A stretch of DNA of 64,000 nt from Nostoc sp. CHAB 5834 (GCA_020829485.1 JAIVFU010000021.1:26870-90869), one strand, 5' to 3'. Shown: positions 45,769 through 55,545, counted from the first letter of the stretch. Made by a program: numbers and translations. The notes: a model not told the origin generated them from the letters alone.

Positions 45769-46725
45769 ATGCAAACCAAACAGCTCGGTAATTCGGAGCT
45801 TCACATTACCCCAATCGGCTTTGGAGCCTGGGCGATCGGTGGAGGTGGATGGGCTTTTGGTTGGGGAGCGCAGGATGACCAAGAATCGATTGAAGCGATC
45901 GCTCGCGCTCTGGATCTGGGCGTTAATTGGATTGACACCGCAGCTATCTATGGTCTGGGACATTCGGAGGAAGTTGTTGCTAAGGCGCTCAAAGGTCGAT
46001 CTAGTCGCCCTTACATTTTCACTAAATGTTCAATGATCTGGGATGAAAAGGGCGAAATTGGTCGCAGTCTGAAGGCGGATTCTGTGCGGCGGGAAGTTGA
46101 AGCGAGTTTGCGCCGACTCGATATTGAAACCATTGATCTCTATCAAATCCACTGGCCTAATCCAGACTCAGATATCGAAGAAGGCTGGACGACTCTCTCC
46201 AAGCTCAAAGATGAAGGGAAGGTTCGCTATATCGGGGTTTCAAATTTCAATGTAGAACAGTTGAAACGTGTTCAGGAAATTACCCCAGTCACCTCATTGC
46301 AACCGCCTTATTCACTAGTTAAGCGCGATGTCGAAAAGGAAATTTTGCCTTTTTGTCAAGAAAACAACATAGGTGTAATTGTGTATTCACCTATGCAATC
46401 TGGCTTGCTTACAGGAAAGATGACACCTGAACGGGTTGCCAATTTACCAGATAATGATTGGCGCAGGAATAGCGGTGAATTTCAGGAGCCACGTTTATCT
46501 CGTAACCTAAAGTTGGTGGAGGTGTTGCAGGATATTGGTAAGCAACACGATCGCTCTCCCGGTGAAGTAGCGATCGCTTGGACTTTAAACAATCCGGCGG
46601 TAACAGCTGCGATCGTTGGCGCACGCAATCCCAAGCAGGTAGAAGGAATCATCGCTGCTGGGGAATTTCGCCTCAATCAGCAGGAACTAGATCAGATTGC
46701 GGCTTTCTTGAGTGAGAATCCATAA
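45769..46725 (+). CDS. Aldo/keto reductase
   Basis: 318 residues from ATG 45769, preceded by TTGGAGA; the open frame begins ten codons earlier at a TTG. Catalytic tetrad residues are visible: Asp in NWIDTAAIYG (with Tyr), Lys in YIFTKCS, His in YQIHWPN. SNFNVEQLKR and VGARNPKQVEG are NADPH-binding segments. It reduces aldehydes or ketones; substrate unknown. Its last 53 bp overlap the 3' end of the convergent cysteine desulfurase gene. Confidence 0.92.
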   Translation: MQTKQLGNSELHITPIGFGAWAIGGGGWAFGWGAQDDQESIEAIARALDLGVNWIDTAAIYGLGHSEEVVAKALKGRSSRPYIFTKCSMIWDEKGEIGRSLKADSVRREVEASLRRLDIETIDLYQIHWPNPDSDIEEGWTTLSKLKDEGKVRYIGVSNFNVEQLKRVQEITPVTSLQPPYSLVKRDVEKEILPFCQENNIGVIVYSPMQSGLLTGKMTPERVANLPDNDWRRNSGEFQEPRLSRNLKLVEVLQDIGKQHDRSPGEVAIAWTLNNPAVTAAIVGARNPKQVEGIIAAGEFRLNQQELDQIAAFLSENP

Positions 46726-47881
46726 AAGAGGTCTTACGTAAACTTTCAATAGTAGCGATCGCATGTTTCGCCACAATATCAATTTCCTCTTGAGTGTTAA
46801 ACCGGCCAATCCCAAACCGCACTGAGGCATAAGCTAGCTGTTGGGCATTTCCCAGTGCTGTCAGAACATGGGAGGGTGCTGTACTTGCCGATGAGCAAGC
46901 AGAACCAGAAGAAATCGCCATTACTGGCTGCAATCCTAGCAAAAGTGCGGCTCCATCCACCCCCTCAACGCTGATATTCAAGTTTCCCGCCAATCGCTGT
47001 TGAGGGTGTCCGTTGAGATGAATTCTTTCAAGTTGGGAAAGCTGTTTCCACAAGATTTGCCTTAACTGGGTGAGGCGTTGGTTTTCTGTTGCTTGTTCTA
47101 TCAAAGCGATTTCTACAGCTTTTCCAAAGCCGACAATTTGCGGTGTATACAATGTCCCAGAACGCATCCCCCGTTCATGTCCGCCGCCGTGCTGCTGGGG
47201 AGCTAATTGCACTCTGCGATCGCGCCTGCGGACGTACAGCGCCCCAATTCCCTTTGGGCCATATACTTTGTGTGCGGTTAGCGACATCAAGTCAATTTTC
47301 ATCGCTTGCACATCTAGGGGAATTTTACCAATAGCTTGGGCTGCATCGGTGTGGAAAATGATGTTGTAAGCGTGGCATAGTTCCCCAATTTCTACCAATG
47401 GCTGCAAGACACCAATTTCGTTATTTGCAGCCATCACCGAAACTAAAATTGTCTCAGGACGGAAAGCTTTGTTTAACTCATTTAAATCAATCATTCCATC
47501 TTTTTTAACTGGGAGAATAGTAATTTCAAAACCGAGAGTTTTTAAATAATTACAAGGATCAATTACTGCATTATGTTCAGTGGCAACAGTAATAATATGC
47601 TGACCTTTTTTAAAATAAGCCTCGGCAACACCTTTAATAGCTAAATTATTCGCTTCTGTTGCACCACTGGTAAAAACAATTTCTTCAGGAGTGGCGTTAA
47701 TTGCTCCTGCTAAAATCTCTCGCGTTTGCTTAACAGCAGCTTCTGCCTCCCAACCATAGACATGACCGATACTTGCTGGGTTGCCAAACTTTTCTGTGAA
47801 GTAGGGGAGCATTGCTGCTAATACCCGTTCATCTACGGCTGTTGTAGCGTGGCAATCAAGGTATATAGGACGAATAGACAT
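46673..47881 (-). CDS. iscS: Cysteine desulfurase (IscS/NifS-like)
   Basis: 402 residues, PLP-dependent. YLDCHATTAVDERVLAAMLP at the start, ATEHNAV (His), the PLP Lys in LTAHKVYGPKG and the catalytic Cys in ISSGSACSSA. It removes sulfur from cysteine to give alanine and a persulfide for Fe-S clusters. The longer mobile Cys loop is of the group I (IscS) type. The last ~20 residues (FMDSHSRKPQSDL) extend beyond the family and overlap the AKR gene. Confidence 0.95.
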   Translation of the reverse strand: MSIRPIYLDCHATTAVDERVLAAMLPYFTEKFGNPASIGHVYGWEAEAAVKQTREILAGAINATPEEIVFTSGATEANNLAIKGVAEAYFKKGQHIITVATEHNAVIDPCNYLKTLGFEITILPVKKDGMIDLNELNKAFRPETILVSVMAANNEIGVLQPLVEIGELCHAYNIIFHTDAAQAIGKIPLDVQAMKIDLMSLTAHKVYGPKGIGALYVRRRDRRVQLAPQQHGGGHERGMRSGTLYTPQIVGFGKAVEIALIEQATENQRLTQLRQILWKQLSQLERIHLNGHPQQRLAGNLNISVEGVDGAALLLGLQPVMAISSGSACSSASTAPSHVLTALGNAQQLAYASVRFGIGRFNTQEEIDIVAKHAIATIESLRKTSFMDSHSRKPQSDLVPAD

Positions 47882-47883
47882 AA

Positions 47884-48123
47884 TTATTTCAAAGTTTGAC
47901 TCAAATTTTTTAATACGTTTAGAACTTGATACAATTCACTTTCTCGTTTTAAAAGTGTAAATTGGTCAGATATAGTAGCATACTTTGACTGATTCTGTTT
48001 GGCAAGCTTCAGGAAAATAAAATCACTACCATTTGTTACTAATCCAAAAGTAGGTTTGTCTTCACTAGGATTAGCCAAAATATAAACAAGTGCTTGAAAG
48101 GATGTTTGAAAAGTTTTGAGGGG
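47884..48123 (-). pseudogene. Fragment of a type I restriction enzyme R N-terminus-like gene
   Basis: In-frame reading from a stop codon at 48124-48126 gives FQALVYILANPSEDKPTFGL then VTNGSDFIFLK and LYQVLNVLKNLSQ. It resembles the end of the ~200-residue cyanobacterial proteins with a type I restriction R-subunit N-terminal (PD-(D/E)xK) domain. The catalytic half is missing and there is no ATG, so this is a 5'-truncated relic. It ends 3 bp upstream of iscS. Confidence 0.65.
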
Positions 48124-48238
48124 TCAAATTTTATGCTAATCGCCTTACCATATAAAAGTAAGCTCAACTCTTATAGCAAAGTATTGACTAAAAATATTTC
48201 ATAATTAAAGATAGAACATCCCAATGGAGAACATAAAA

Positions 48239-50869
48239 ATGCTAGAACAATATCGTAAACACGTTGCCGAAAGAGCAGCACTCGGTATTCCCCCTTTACC
48301 ATTGGATGCGAAGCAAACCTCAGAATTATGTGAATTACTGAAAAATCCGCCCAAGGGTCAAGAGGAGATATTATTACATTTATTGAACGATCGCGTTTCT
48401 CCTGGTGTTGATCCAGCAGCTTATGTCAAAGCTGGATTTCTCACCGCGATCGCTAAAAAGGAAATTACCAGTCCCTTGGTTTCGCGCATAGAAGCAGTGC
48501 AATTGCTGGGCACGATGGTAGGTGGTTACAATGTGCAATCTTTAATAGATTTGCTGCAATGGCCCACCGTATCCCTCTCAGACTCATCTGAAACACCTCT
48601 GGTAATGGGTGGACAAGGAAAGGAACCCATTTCCGCTTATGCCGCCAACGCTTTAAGCAAAATCCTCTTGGTGTACGACGCTTACCACGATGTTTTAGAG
48701 TTATCTAAAACCAATCCTTTCGCCAAACGGGTGATTGACTCTTGGGCGGAAGCTGAATGGTTTACCCTTCGCCCCACAGTCCCAGAAGCGATTACTGTCA
48801 CCGTTTTTAAAGTTCCTGGCGAAACCAACACCGACGATTTATCCCCCGCCCAAAGCGCCACAACTCGCCCGGATATTCCCTTACACGCCTTAGTGATGTT
48901 AGAGTCACGGCAACCGGGAAGTTTACAAACCATTGCCGAGTTGAAAAAGAAAGGACATCCTGTAGCTTACGTGGGAGATGTAGTTGGCACAGGTTCCTCA
49001 CGTAAATCTGCCATCAACTCAGTGTTGTGGCACATGGGAAATAATATACCTTTTGTGCCAAACAAACGTGCCGGGGGTTATGTTTTAGGTGGTGCGATCG
49101 CGCCAATCTTCTTTAACACAGCAGAAGATGCCGGTGCTTTGCCTATTCAGTGCGATGTCACCAAACTCGAAACCGGCATGGTAATTACCATCCATCCCTA
49201 CAAAGGCGAAATCACAAACGAAGCAGGCGAAATCATTTCCACCTTTGCCCTTAAACCTGACACCATCCTTGATGAAGTCCGTGCAGGTGGACGCATCCCC
49301 CTACTTATTGGACGTACCCTTACCGATAAAACTCGTCTTGCACTTGGTTTAGAACCCAGCACAGTTTTCACCCGTCCTCAGCAAGCCTTTGATACAGGCA
49401 AAGGCTACAGCCTAGCACAGAAAATGGTAGGTAAAGCTTGCGGATTACCTGGTGTGCGTCCCGGCACATCTTGCGAACCCATCATCACCACCGTTGGTTC
49501 TCAAGATACCACAGGCCCCATGACCCGCGACGAATTGAAAGAACTCGCCTGTCTTGGCTTCAGTGCAGACTTAGTGATCCAAAGTTTCTGCCATACAGCA
49601 GCTTATCCCAAACCAGTAGACATCCAAACCCATCACGAACTCCCCGACTTCTTTGCTTCTCGTGGCGGTGTGGCCCTCCGTCCCGGTGATGGTATCATCC
49701 ACTCTTGGTTAAACCGGATGCTGCTACCCGACACCGTGGGAACTGGCGGCGACTCTCACACCCGCTTCCCCTTGGGTATTTCCTTCCCCGCCGGTTCTGG
49801 ATTAGTAGCTTTTGCAGCCGCCTTGGGTGTCATGCCTTTAGATATGCCAGAGTCAGTTTTGGTAAGATTTAAAGGTGAATTGCAACCAGGTATCACCCTG
49901 CGCGATGTCGTGAATGCCATTCCCTACGTAGCAATTCAAAAAGGTTTGCTGACAGCAGAGAAGCAGAACAAGAAAAATGTTTTCTCCGGGCGAATTTTGG
50001 AAATAGAAGGTTTGCCAGATTTAAAAGTTGAACAAGCCTTTGAACTCACCGACGCAAGTGCCGAACGTTCTTGTGCCGGATGCACAATTAAGCTGAGTAT
50101 AGGGACAATTTCTGAATATCTGCGTTCCAATGTAGCGCTGCTGAAAAATATGATAGCACGGGGCTATCACGATCCGCGTACCATGCTGCGCCGTGTGGCA
50201 AAAATGGAAGAATGGTTAGCAAATCCCGTGTTATTAGAAGGCGATGCTGATGCGGAGTATGCCGAAATAATTGAAATTGATTTAAACGAAATCAAAGAAC
50301 CAATTGTTGCTGCTCCCAATGACCCTGATAATGTTAAGTTATTATCGGAAGTTGCTAATGATCCAGTGCAAGAGGTATTCGTCGGTTCTTGTATGACGAA
50401 TATTGGTCATTATCGGGCAACAGCAAAAGTTTTGGAAGGCGCAGGTGAAGTGAAAACTCGCTTGTGGATAGCACCACCAACCCGCATGGATGAACACCAA
50501 TTAAAAGAAGAAGGTGTGTATAGTGTTTTTGGGGCTGCGGGTGCGCGTGCAGAAATGCCAGGATGCAGTTTGTGCATGGGTAATCAGGCGCGAGTTGCTG
50601 ATGGCACAACAGTGTTTTCTACCTCTACCCGCAACTTCAATAATCGCATGGGTAAAGATGCGCGAGTGTATCTTGGTTCAGCAGAATTAGCCGCAGTTTG
50701 TGCGTTGCTAGGACGACTTCCGACAGTGCAGGAATATTTGGATATTGTGGCGAGTAGAATTGAGCCTTTTGCCGATGATTTATATCGGTATTTGAACTTC
50801 GATCAAATCGTCGGTTTTGAGGATGAAGGGCGCATGATTTCTAAAGAGGAGCAGGCTTTATTAGTCTAA
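48239..50869 (+). CDS. acnB: Aconitate hydratase B
   Basis: 876 residues from ATG 48239 ([20 protein letters not shown]), with GGAG about 8 nt upstream; an ATG five codons earlier is possible. The order (HEAT-like N-terminus, swivel domain, catalytic domains) is that of AcnB. Cluster-binding cysteines are in [12 protein letters not shown] and [11 protein letters not shown]. It isomerises citrate to isocitrate, and AcnB also acts on 2-methyl-cis-aconitate. This is the normal aconitase of cyanobacteria. Confidence 0.97.
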   Translation: MLEQYRKHVAERAALGIPPLPLDAKQTSELCELLKNPPKGQEEILLHLLNDRVSPGVDPAAYVKAGFLTAIAKKEITSPLVSRIEAVQLLGTMVGGYNVQSLIDLLQWPTVSLSDSSETPLVMGGQGKEPISAYAANALSKILLVYDAYHDVLELSKTNPFAKRVIDSWAEAEWFTLRPTVPEAITVTVFKVPGETNTDDLSPAQSATTRPDIPLHALVMLESRQPGSLQTIAELKKKGHPVAYVGDVVGTGSSRKSAINSVLWHMGNNIPFVPNKRAGGYVLGGAIAPIFFNTAEDAGALPIQCDVTKLETGMVITIHPYKGEITNEAGEIISTFALKPDTILDEVRAGGRIPLLIGRTLTDKTRLALGLEPSTVFTRPQQAFDTGKGYSLAQKMVGKACGLPGVRPGTSCEPIITTVGSQDTTGPMTRDELKELACLGFSADLVIQSFCHTAAYPKPVDIQTHHELPDFFASRGGVALRPGDGIIHSWLNRMLLPDTVGTGGDSHTRFPLGISFPAGSGLVAFAAALGVMPLDMPESVLVRFKGELQPGITLRDVVNAIPYVAIQKGLLTAEKQNKKNVFSGRILEIEGLPDLKVEQAFELTDASAERSCAGCTIKLSIGTISEYLRSNVALLKNMIARGYHDPRTMLRRVAKMEEWLANPVLLEGDADAEYAEIIEIDLNEIKEPIVAAPNDPDNVKLLSEVANDPVQEVFVGSCMTNIGHYRATAKVLEGAGEVKTRLWIAPPTRMDEHQLKEEGVYSVFGAAGARAEMPGCSLCMGNQARVADGTTVFSTSTRNFNNRMGKDARVYLGSAELAAVCALLGRLPTVQEYLDIVASRIEPFADDLYRYLNFDQIVGFEDEGRMISKEEQALLV

Positions 50870-50879
50870 TCTAGATTAG

Positions 50880-50900
50880 GGTGGGCTTTTTTAGCTCACC
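50880..50900 (+). terminator. Hairpin after acnB
   Basis: GGTGGGCT / AGCTCACC stem with one G-U pair and a TTTTT loop, starting 11 bp after the acnB stop. There is no T tract after it, so termination is uncertain. Confidence 0.4.
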
Positions 50901-50950
50901 TTAACTTTAAGTATAAAAAATGGAAAACCTAAAAATTATTATTATTAATT

Positions 50951-51310
50951 ATGGAAGATCAAAAAATTTTTGAGAAAGTAAGAGATATTATTGCTGAAGT
51001 TCTAAAAATTGAACAACAAGAAATTACATTAGATTTTCCCTTGTTTAAGTCAGAAATTTATGACGAGCGACTGTATTGGTCTAGTAATAATTATGTTAGC
51101 CATGTTATTCATTTTAAGGCAGAGGATAGTCAATATTATTTTTACAAACCAGTAATGGTAGGAGAAGCAGATGGATTAAATGCTGATGTAATCTGTGGTG
51201 AATTGATTGTAAGATTTGAAGATATTAACTTTCCTGATGAGGTTTTTTTAGAGTTTGCTACAGTTAAAGTTGCTGTTGATTACATTAATTATAAAATCAA
51301 CCAACGTTAA
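50951..51310 (+). CDS. Unknown protein with acyl-carrier-like N-terminus
   Basis: 119 residues. KIFEKVRDIIAEVLKIEQQE at the start looks like helix 1 of acyl carrier proteins, but there is no DSL motif and the rest (VSHVIHFKAEDSQYYFYKPV) does not fit that fold. I do not recognise a family. The gene is AT-rich and starts an accessory stretch that continues with DUF29 and nuclease genes. Confidence 0.6.
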   Translation: MEDQKIFEKVRDIIAEVLKIEQQEITLDFPLFKSEIYDERLYWSSNNYVSHVIHFKAEDSQYYFYKPVMVGEADGLNADVICGELIVRFEDINFPDEVFLEFATVKVAVDYINYKINQR

Positions 51311-51354
51311 CTTTCTTAAGAATTTGTATCATTAGTTTAACTTTAGTTTTTATC

Positions 51355-51801
51355 ATGACCAGTCCATCTTTTATCAATAAAAAAAACCTTTATGAACAAG
51401 ACTTTTACTTGTGGACACAAACAATTGCCCATCATTTAAGAGATAATAATTTTAATGAAATAGATATACCTAATCTAATTGAAGAAATTGAAAGCATGGG
51501 GAGGAGTGAAAAACGCGAGTTAAAAAATCGATTAATTGTACTATTAATGCACTTATTGAAATGGCAATACCAACCAGAAAAACGTAGTGAAAGTTGGCGC
51601 AGTACCATTTCTGAACAGCGTATCTGTATTGAAACATTATTAGAAGATAGTCCTAGTTTGCAACCTTTACTTGCAGAAGTATTTGAAGATTGTTATCAAA
51701 AAGCTCGTCTCAAAGCATCTGATGAAACAGGGATTAAATTAAATTTCTTTCCTCAAGATTCTCCTTTTACATTAGAAGAAACTTTAAAAAATAGTTATTA
51801 A
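51355..51801 (+). CDS. DUF29 family protein
   Basis: 148 residues. LYEQDFYLWTQTIAHHLRDN and LIEEIESMGRSEKRELKNRL then HLLKWQYQPEKRSESWR are the hallmark segments of DUF29, a helical family abundant and multicopy in cyanobacteria with no established function. Length is standard. It follows the unknown gene by 44 bp on the same strand and may be cotranscribed. Confidence 0.88.
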   Translation: MTSPSFINKKNLYEQDFYLWTQTIAHHLRDNNFNEIDIPNLIEEIESMGRSEKRELKNRLIVLLMHLLKWQYQPEKRSESWRSTISEQRICIETLLEDSPSLQPLLAEVFEDCYQKARLKASDETGIKLNFFPQDSPFTLEETLKNSY

Positions 51802-51810
51802 GTTGAAGCA

Positions 51811-51918
51811 ATGAATTTTTCCACCGTTGATATGGGTGCTAGTGAAATTTTTCGTGCTTATGTTTTGCGTATTGTGCGACAATTTGGTTTGACTGATGAG
51901 GAAGTAGAAAGTTTGTGA
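51811..51918 (+). CDS. Very small ORF, 35 residues
   Basis: ATG 51811 to TGA 51918, MNFSTVDMGASEIFRAYVLR then IVRQFGLTDEEVESL. It begins 9 bp after the DUF29 stop. It is compositionally protein-like, with an amphipathic helix, and could be a small protein or a C-terminal relic of a larger gene. No family recognised. Confidence 0.35.
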   Translation: MNFSTVDMGASEIFRAYVLRIVRQFGLTDEEVESL

Positions 51919-51972
51919 AGGTAAATAATTTTGGATTTCACTAAGTTCAAAAAACCTACAACTAAACTTATT

Positions 51973-52965
51973 TTAATTTATTCTTTCTAGCCATATTTGC
52001 AATGCCTTATCAATTAGAGATTTGATATCATCAACAAATATTCCCTGTTTGAAAAAACTGCCTTTATTTTCTGAAACAGTATAAAAAATATGATTGAAAA
52101 ATTTTTCCCAAAATATACTTCCTTCTTTCACAGGAGCATATCGCCAATATGTGAGATATTCTTGTGTTGGATCAATTTGCATTCTAGCAATAGTTTTATT
52201 TGAGCGACTGGGAATAATTAGCCATAAAAATAATAGTATTTTTTTCGATTTTCTATCATAACAAAATTCTACACATTTCCTCATCTTATCCTTGCCATAT
52301 TTACTTGCATATATAATACTTTTATTCACTATTGTTTCTTCTATCCTATGGTCAAAAGTTAATATCTGATGTCTAATTTTTGTTAAATTTTCTATTTCCG
52401 TATTTGTTAAAGAACCTAACCAATCTAATAATAATCTTGGTGGTTCAGAAATATTATCGTTTCCTTGATTTTGGAGATGAACTTCTTGATAATTAATTTT
52501 TATAATCTTTGTTTCTGATTGGTTATAAATCTGAGATAAATGAAAATAAAATTCATTGTTTTCATAAGCAATGAAAAAAGTAAATAAACTAAAATTTAAT
52601 CTACTGTGTTTTTCATCAATTAAATTATGACGATGAAAGCTCGGACAGATGGCTAATAAACTAATTTCTTCATCATAATTAATATTATTTTTTAAAGGTT
52701 GTTCTTCTAATAAATTGTCATAATAGCGTGTAAGTTGATTAATCACATATCTATCTTCTGTATTTTTCAGTTCAATAATAGCTAGTTGATTATTTTCTCT
52801 TGTTGCTAAGATGTCACAAATTTCTCCTTTTATAGATAATTGGCGCGTTAAGGGCTTTAGTTCAAATATTTCTTCTAAATTATCCCAAACAAAAGTTTCT
52901 AATTCAGACTCATCAATAAATTTCCAGCCTTGATCGGTTTTGCGTAATGCTACGTTCTTTTGCAT
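51973..52965 (-). CDS. NucS/DUF91-like endonuclease domain protein
   Basis: 330 residues. LETFVWDNLEEIFELKPLTR, then GEICDILATRENNQLAIIEL with KNTEDRYVINQLTRYYDNLL form a PD-(D/E)xK nuclease core (Asp in CDIL, Glu and Lys in IIELKN), as in NucS/RecB-like domains. The C-terminal ~150 residues are unfamiliar. It probably cleaves DNA; a defence or repair role is possible but not shown. Strongly AT-rich and flanked by accessory genes. Confidence 0.72.
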   Translation of the reverse strand: MQKNVALRKTDQGWKFIDESELETFVWDNLEEIFELKPLTRQLSIKGEICDILATRENNQLAIIELKNTEDRYVINQLTRYYDNLLEEQPLKNNINYDEEISLLAICPSFHRHNLIDEKHSRLNFSLFTFFIAYENNEFYFHLSQIYNQSETKIIKINYQEVHLQNQGNDNISEPPRLLLDWLGSLTNTEIENLTKIRHQILTFDHRIEETIVNKSIIYASKYGKDKMRKCVEFCYDRKSKKILLFLWLIIPSRSNKTIARMQIDPTQEYLTYWRYAPVKEGSIFWEKFFNHIFYTVSENKGSFFKQGIFVDDIKSLIDKALQIWLERIN

Positions 52966-53174
52966 AATCTAAGTTAAGTAATAATAGGTAGACAAACAGA
53001 TTATTTTTTAAACCATGATGAGACAAAAAGCTATTTATATTAAGCTTTGGCTGAGATATGGTTTAAAAAACATATAGACTTATGTATTTAATTTATACTA
53101 AAAATTATCTGATGTCCTTGTTTGGACAAGTGAAGGTAGTGAACTGCGATCGCCCCCCCCTCACTTCGCACACA

Positions 53175-53257
53175 GACCTAACCCTTCCCTACAAGGGAAG
53201 GGGGAGAAATCCGGCTCCCCTCTCCGCTTCGGAGAGGGGCTGGGGGAGAGTTCAATC
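53175..53257. repeat. Dispersed repeat left of the DUF559 gene
   Basis: It starts GACCTAACCCTTCCC and ends GGGGGAGAGTTCAATC, with AAGGGAAGGGGGAGAAATC and CCCCTCTCCGCTTCGGAGAG hairpins inside. It is in the same orientation as the copy at 53705-53796. Confidence 0.8.
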
Positions 53258-53290
53258 ATAAAAAATAAACACCTATTTCATACTTCATAA

Positions 53291-53710
53291 ATGAATAATT
53301 CAACACCCGAAGAACCCTATCCACTGACAAAAGAGGGAACTCGCAATATTGTAATCGGATACAAAGCAGACTTACTTAAAGTGCAACGTGCCAAAGAACT
53401 TCGTCAGCAAATGACACCAGAAGAAAAAATTCTTTGGCAACATCTTCGTGCTAATCGCCTGAATGGTTTGCACTTTCGCCGTCAGCAGATTATCAATGGC
53501 TTTATTGCAGATTTCTACTGTCACGCAACTGCATTAGTGATAGAAGTAGATGGCAAAATTCATGAACAACAAGCCGAATATGATGCAGAACGGGACAAAG
53601 TTTTGTCAGCTAGGGGACTGCGTTTGTTGCGAATTAAAAATGAAGAAGTGAGACACGATCTTGATAAAGTCTTGATGCGTATTTCCACAGCTTGTTCTCA
53701 ACAAACCTAA
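53291..53710 (+). CDS. DUF559 (Vsr-like) endonuclease domain protein
   Basis: 139 residues. AKELRQQMTPEEKILWQHLR, then GLHFRRQQIINGFIADFYC and ALVIEVDGKIH carry the Vsr/PD-(D/E)xK-like active site (Asp in ADFY, Glu and Asp in IEVDG). DUF559 proteins are small predicted endonucleases, common and multicopy in cyanobacteria. The stop codon TAA is part of the right-hand flanking repeat (CCTAACC). Direct repeats on both sides suggest that gene and repeat move together. Confidence 0.88.
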   Translation: MNNSTPEEPYPLTKEGTRNIVIGYKADLLKVQRAKELRQQMTPEEKILWQHLRANRLNGLHFRRQQIINGFIADFYCHATALVIEVDGKIHEQQAEYDAERDKVLSARGLRLLRIKNEEVRHDLDKVLMRISTACSQQT

Positions 53711-53796
53711 CCCCCCAATCCCCTTCCCTTGCAGGGAAGAGGGAGAAATCTAGCTCCCCTCTCCGCCTCGGAGAGGGGTTGGGGGAGAGGTCAATC
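53705..53796. repeat. Dispersed repeat right of the DUF559 gene
   Basis: AACCTAACCCCCCAATCCCC at the left and GGGGGAGAGGTCAATC at the right, closely similar to 53175-53257 in the same orientation. It supplies the stop codon of the nuclease gene. Confidence 0.8.
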
Positions 53797-53835
53797 TATG
53801 CGATGCCTACGGCGGGCTACACCTACGCTATAAAC

Positions 53836-54005
53836 TAAACCTCATCTAAGTTGAGAACCGTAGTTTTTGCCCTCACCCTAAATCCCTCTCCCAGATATGG
53901 GAGAGGGACTTTGAAATTCTGGCTCCCCGAATCCCAGATTTGGGGGATGAGGGCAAATCCTTTTCATCATCGAAGAACTACAGGTTTCAAGATAGACGCG
54001 GTTTA
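53836..54005. mobile_element. Dispersed repeat, copy B (inverted relative to 8432-8610)
   Basis: TAAACCTCATCTAAGTTGAG at the left and GATAGACGCGGTTTA at the right. The reverse complement follows the 8432-8610 sequence nearly base for base, with small indels. No ORF. Confidence 0.8.
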
Positions 54006-54057
54006 TTAAAATCAATTACTTGACACTAATGGATTTTTACACATAGGAGTTATTAAA

Positions 54058-54282
54058 ATGCTTGAAGTTCACAAAAATTATGTTTTCGACGAAAATCAAC
54101 AACCTATCGCCGTACAAATTACTATCGCTGAATTTGAAAAAATTGAAGAAATTCTTGAGGATTACGGTTTAGCAAAACTCATGGAGAATGTAGAGGAAGA
54201 AGAACCACTATCAAAAGATGAAGCACTAAAATATTATCAATCACTAACCGCTAATATCAGGAAAGCGGCAAATGCTGTGTGA
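54058..54282 (+). CDS. Antitoxin-like small acidic protein
   Basis: 74 residues, LEVHKNYVFDENQQPIAVQI then TIAEFEKIEEILEDYGLAKL and an acidic middle (ENVEEEEPLSKDEA). The beginning resembles Phd/YefM-type antitoxins or the DUF2281-like family (strand, then helix, acidic tail). GGAG precedes the ATG. No toxin gene follows within 270 bp, so it is an orphan or its partner was lost. Confidence 0.6.
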   Translation: MLEVHKNYVFDENQQPIAVQITIAEFEKIEEILEDYGLAKLMENVEEEEPLSKDEALKYYQSLTANIRKAANAV

Positions 54283-54557
54283 TATTTGTGGAAGCGAAGA
54301 TGTAAAAATGCGTAAAATCCCTGAGTGACCACTGTACTTTATCAAACAGGCTAATACCTTGTAATTAAAGATAAATGTTTTCTTCACAAGTTTCTCAAAT
54401 TGTTTTGCTATAAACATAGATAAGGGGCGAAAACCTTTAATAAATTTAAAATTCACAAGTCGCTAAACATAGTTGAGGGATTAGTCATTTTTGACAATCT
54501 AGTATTTGGAAACCCGAAACCGTAAAGACCAATTACCAATGAAATCGGAGGTCTATT

Positions 54558-55097
54558 ATGATGTTTAAAAAGATTCTAGTTGCATTAGATCGCTCGCAAA
54601 TAGGACAACAGGTTTTTGAAGAAGCGTTGGGTTTAGCAAAGTTAACACAAGCCAGCTTAATGCTAGTGCATGTCCTATCTCCCGAAGAAGAGGGTAGCCC
54701 TTACGTACCTATGGTGTCTAATTTTGACTACTATCCAGGATTGAGCAGTCAAAGCTTCGAGTTATACCAAAAGCAGTGGGATACCTTTAAAAATCTAGGA
54801 ATCCAGATGTTGCAATCTTTCTGCGCCCAAGCTAACGCAGCAGGTGTAACTACGGAATTTACACAAAATATTGGTAATCCTGGTAACACCATTTGTGATT
54901 TTGCTCATAGTTATGACGCTGACCTGATTGTGATGGGCCGTCGGGGTCGTTCTGGGCTGATGGAGCTATTTCTTGGTAGTGTGAGTAACTATGTTCTTCA
55001 CCATGCTCCTTGTACGGTACATGTTGTCCATTTTTCAGTAGCTCCTAAAACACATGAAGTTGTCAAAGAAACTACAAGCAGCTTAAGCGTTAATTAA
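54558..55097 (+). CDS. Universal stress protein (UspA family)
   Basis: 179 residues, one Usp domain. FKKILVALDRSQIGQQVFEE at the start and ATP-binding motif MGRRGRSGLMELFLGSVSNY (G-x2-G-x9-G-S) near the C-terminus. Usp proteins bind ATP and act in stress survival; the partner is unknown. A GGAGG site precedes an ATGATG start. A hairpin element directly after the gene could end its transcript. Confidence 0.93.
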   Translation: MMFKKILVALDRSQIGQQVFEEALGLAKLTQASLMLVHVLSPEEEGSPYVPMVSNFDYYPGLSSQSFELYQKQWDTFKNLGIQMLQSFCAQANAAGVTTEFTQNIGNPGNTICDFAHSYDADLIVMGRRGRSGLMELFLGSVSNYVLHHAPCTVHVVHFSVAPKTHEVVKETTSSLSVN

Positions 55098-55101
55098 TTA
55101 C

Positions 55102-55194
55102 TAGACATCTCCGAAAATGAATTGTTTTGACGTTGCATCGCAACGTCAAAACAAGGGTTTCAGGTAACGCATAATTAATTTCTGGAGATGTCTA
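55102..55194. mobile_element. MITE-like element with AGACATCTCC ends
   Basis: 93 bp with ends TAGACATCTCCGAAAATGAAT and, reversed, TAGACATCTCCAGAAATTAAT (split here at the 20-base limit: the shared core is AGACATCTCC). The centre is a perfect 15-bp stem TTGTTTTGACGTTGC / GCAACGTCAAAACAA (55122-55154). The same AGACATCTCC begins the transposon at 63874. Confidence 0.8.
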
Positions 55195-55545
55195 CTAAGC
55201 ATTGTATAAATCTGAGTGAGCCAAACTCTGAATTTGGTTTATTCTCGCCTACCTACTTTCCTCAATCTCCACAACCGATTCTTAACTGCACGGTATTGGG
55301 CTAAAATTGAGCGTAGGCATAGTCCGCATTTCTCTACGAGATGCTGTAGATTTGAATATTGAGTTTCTTCGACAGCTTAATTCAACTTTTTCAACTTTAT
55401 CTAATTAAAACAAGTAACTTACTTTATTGGGTAAAAGTTCTGGAATGCGGCGTAGAACTTTTTTTGTTGATCCATGTTAAGGAATATTAAACCGATTAGC
55501 GTTGAACAAAATTTAAATTATAAATTATTATCTTGACTTTAATAT
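55195..55545. other. Spacer, no gene recognised
   Basis: About 350 bp with mixed composition; it contains TCTCTACGAGATG-like repeat words near 55333. No ORF or hairpin terminator of note. Confidence 0.4.

Noticed and set aside
50951..51310. Acyl carrier protein
   Set aside because: Only the first helix looks similar; the phosphopantetheine Ser motif is absent.
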